Of a stretch of DNA of 35,358 nt, positions 34,530 through 35,358 are shown in pieces. The first letter of the stretch is position 1, and each line of letters starts with the position of its first letter. Source of the DNA: an uncultured Kangiellaceae bacterium (GTDB taxonomy: Bacteria; Pseudomonadota; Gammaproteobacteria; Enterobacterales; Kangiellaceae); contig CAJQOL010000139.1 of NCBI GenBank assembly GCA_905479925.1, positions 1 through 35,358 on the forward strand, written 5' to 3'. The position numbers and the translations under genes were made by a program. Below the pieces are notes generated by a model, which worked only from the letters and a program-made list of their open reading frames with translations, was not told the DNA's origin and did no database searches.

Positions 34530-35358
34530 TTGTTTGATCGTCATTCTGGCGGCGAGAACGCCGTACTGGTACACATAGAGCTTCCAGACTCTCATAATAA
34601 AGAAGATAAAGACGAATTTATCGACCTCGTCGTGTCTGCCGGTCTGTCTATTAATGCCATTGTCGGTGGCAGTCGACAAAGCCCGCATGCCCGTTATTTT
34701 ATCGGAACCGGTAAAGCTGAGGAAATTCGCCAAATCGTTGAAGATAAACAGGCCGACGTCGTGTTGTTTAATCATCGGTTAAGTCCTGCCCAGGAAAGAA
34801 ACATTGAGCAGCTAGTGTGTTGTCGTGTGATAGACCGCACCGGACTTATACTTGATATTTTTGCGCAACGTGCCCAAACCCATGAGGGAAAGCTGCAGGT
34901 TGAGCTGGCTCAATTAAGACACTTATCAACGAGGTTGGTAAGAGGTTGGACCCACCTTGAAAGGCAAAAAGGGGGGATAGGTCTGCGAGGTCCGGGTGAA
35001 ACGCAGCTAGAGACCGATCGACGCCTTCTAGGTGACCGCATTAAAACTATTCGCAAACGTTTAGATAAAGTTGAAAAACAGCGAGAGCAAAGTCGTCGGG
35101 CTAGAAAACGCGGTAACATTCAGACAGTTGCCTTAGTTGGTTATACCAATGCCGGTAAATCGACCATTTTTAATCAAATTACACAGTCCAAAGTGTATGC
35201 TGCTGATCAGCTATTTGCTACCTTAGACCCAACCCACCGCCAAGTCGAAATAACGCCAGGGCAGCGGGTTATATTATCTGATACGGTTGGTTTTATACGC
35301 CATTTGCCCCACGACTTGGTCGCCGCATTTAAGGCAACTTTGCAAGAAAGTCGTCAAG
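34530..35358 (+). CDS. hflX: GTPase HflX, N-terminal part; runs off the window end
   Basis: A ribosome-associated GTPase involved in stress and subunit splitting. I translated it by hand since the frame stays open to the window end: 276 residues, about two thirds of E. coli HflX (426). It begins [17 protein letters not shown] and continues with [74 protein letters not shown] and the G domain P-loop [10 protein letters not shown] (G204 on), ending in [10 protein letters not shown] and [21 protein letters not shown] at 34530 is the only start that fits the family N-terminus: an in-frame stop lies at 34515-34517. Its ribosome binding site is weak. Confidence 0.96.
   Translation, partial: MFDRHSGGENAVLVHIELPDSHNKEDKDEFIDLVVSAGLSINAIVGGSRQSPHARYFIGTGKAEEIRQIVEDKQADVVLFNHRLSPAQERNIEQLVCCRVIDRTGLILDIFAQRAQTHEGKLQVELAQLRHLSTRLVRGWTHLERQKGGIGLRGPGETQLETDRRLLGDRIKTIRKRLDKVEKQREQSRRARKRGNIQTVALVGYTNAGKSTIFNQITQSKVYAADQLFATLDPTHRQVEITPGQRVILSDTVGFIRHLPHDLVAAFKATLQESRQ

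Noticed and set aside
1..35358. Mobile element, prophage, defence island or CRISPR array
   Set aside because: No transposase, integrase, phage protein, direct-repeat array or terminal inverted repeats found; gene order is conserved backbone with a few single-gene or small-operon additions.

Overview
The window is a chromosomal segment of a gammaproteobacterium, AT-rich (about 40-45% GC by eye). Most genes have close gammaproteobacterial counterparts: ParE/ParC, SerB, a FimX-like protein, Psd, RsgA, Orn, NnrD, TsaE, AmiB, MutL, MiaA, Hfq and HflX. From memory of Pseudomonas aeruginosa PAO1, the backbone order (parE, parC, ytjB-like, serB, fimX, PA4958-like, psd, rsgA, orn, nnrD, tsaE, amiB, mutL, miaA, hfq, hflX) is conserved there. 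The genus cannot be fixed from the sequence; a marine lineage such as Kangiellaceae/Aliikangiella is only a guess. No mobile element, CRISPR array, rRNA or tRNA was found.

Layout. 1-749 (minus): start of a secreted subtilisin-type protease, cut by the window edge. 1203-5452: the topoisomerase IV pair parE-parC. 5614-8583: a signalling patch of an HDOD protein, a PAS-GGDEF diguanylate cyclase and a receiver-CheC protein. 8808-15385: a YtjB/Smp-like membrane protein divergent from serB, then a FimX-like REC-PAS-GGDEF-EAL protein with both enzymatic signatures degenerate, and a DUF1631/PilZ-like protein. 15772-19084: elongation factor P and its beta-lysylation enzymes (epmB divergent from efp-epmA), with a glutathione S-transferase overlapping the end of epmA. 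19116-23962: psd, a GAF-GAF-GGDEF-EAL protein and rsgA. 24071-28508: orn, nnrD and a two-gene DUF4212/sodium:solute symporter unit. 28665-34327: tsaE-amiB-mutL-miaA-hfq, with 4-base amiB/mutL and mutL/miaA overlaps and a long gap before hfq. 34530-35358: hflX, cut by the window edge.

How the genes relate. Housekeeping functions (chromosome decatenation, serine and phospholipid synthesis, ribosome assembly and rescue, RNA turnover, cell-wall hydrolysis, mismatch repair, tRNA modification, RNA chaperoning) form the conserved frame. Within it sit several c-di-GMP-related proteins: one predicted synthase, one predicted synthase/phosphodiesterase, one probable effector of the FimX type and one PilZ-like protein, with an HDOD protein and a receiver-phosphatase fusion nearby. 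In Pseudomonas FimX links c-di-GMP to type IV pilus assembly, so surface motility is the most likely common output, but no pilus gene is in the window. I did not find a clearly undescribed system. The observations most worth checking are the receiver-CheC/diguanylate cyclase pair with a 13-bp inverted repeat upstream, the cyclase-like C-terminal domain of the YtjB-like protein, and the FimX-DUF1631/PilZ neighbourhood.
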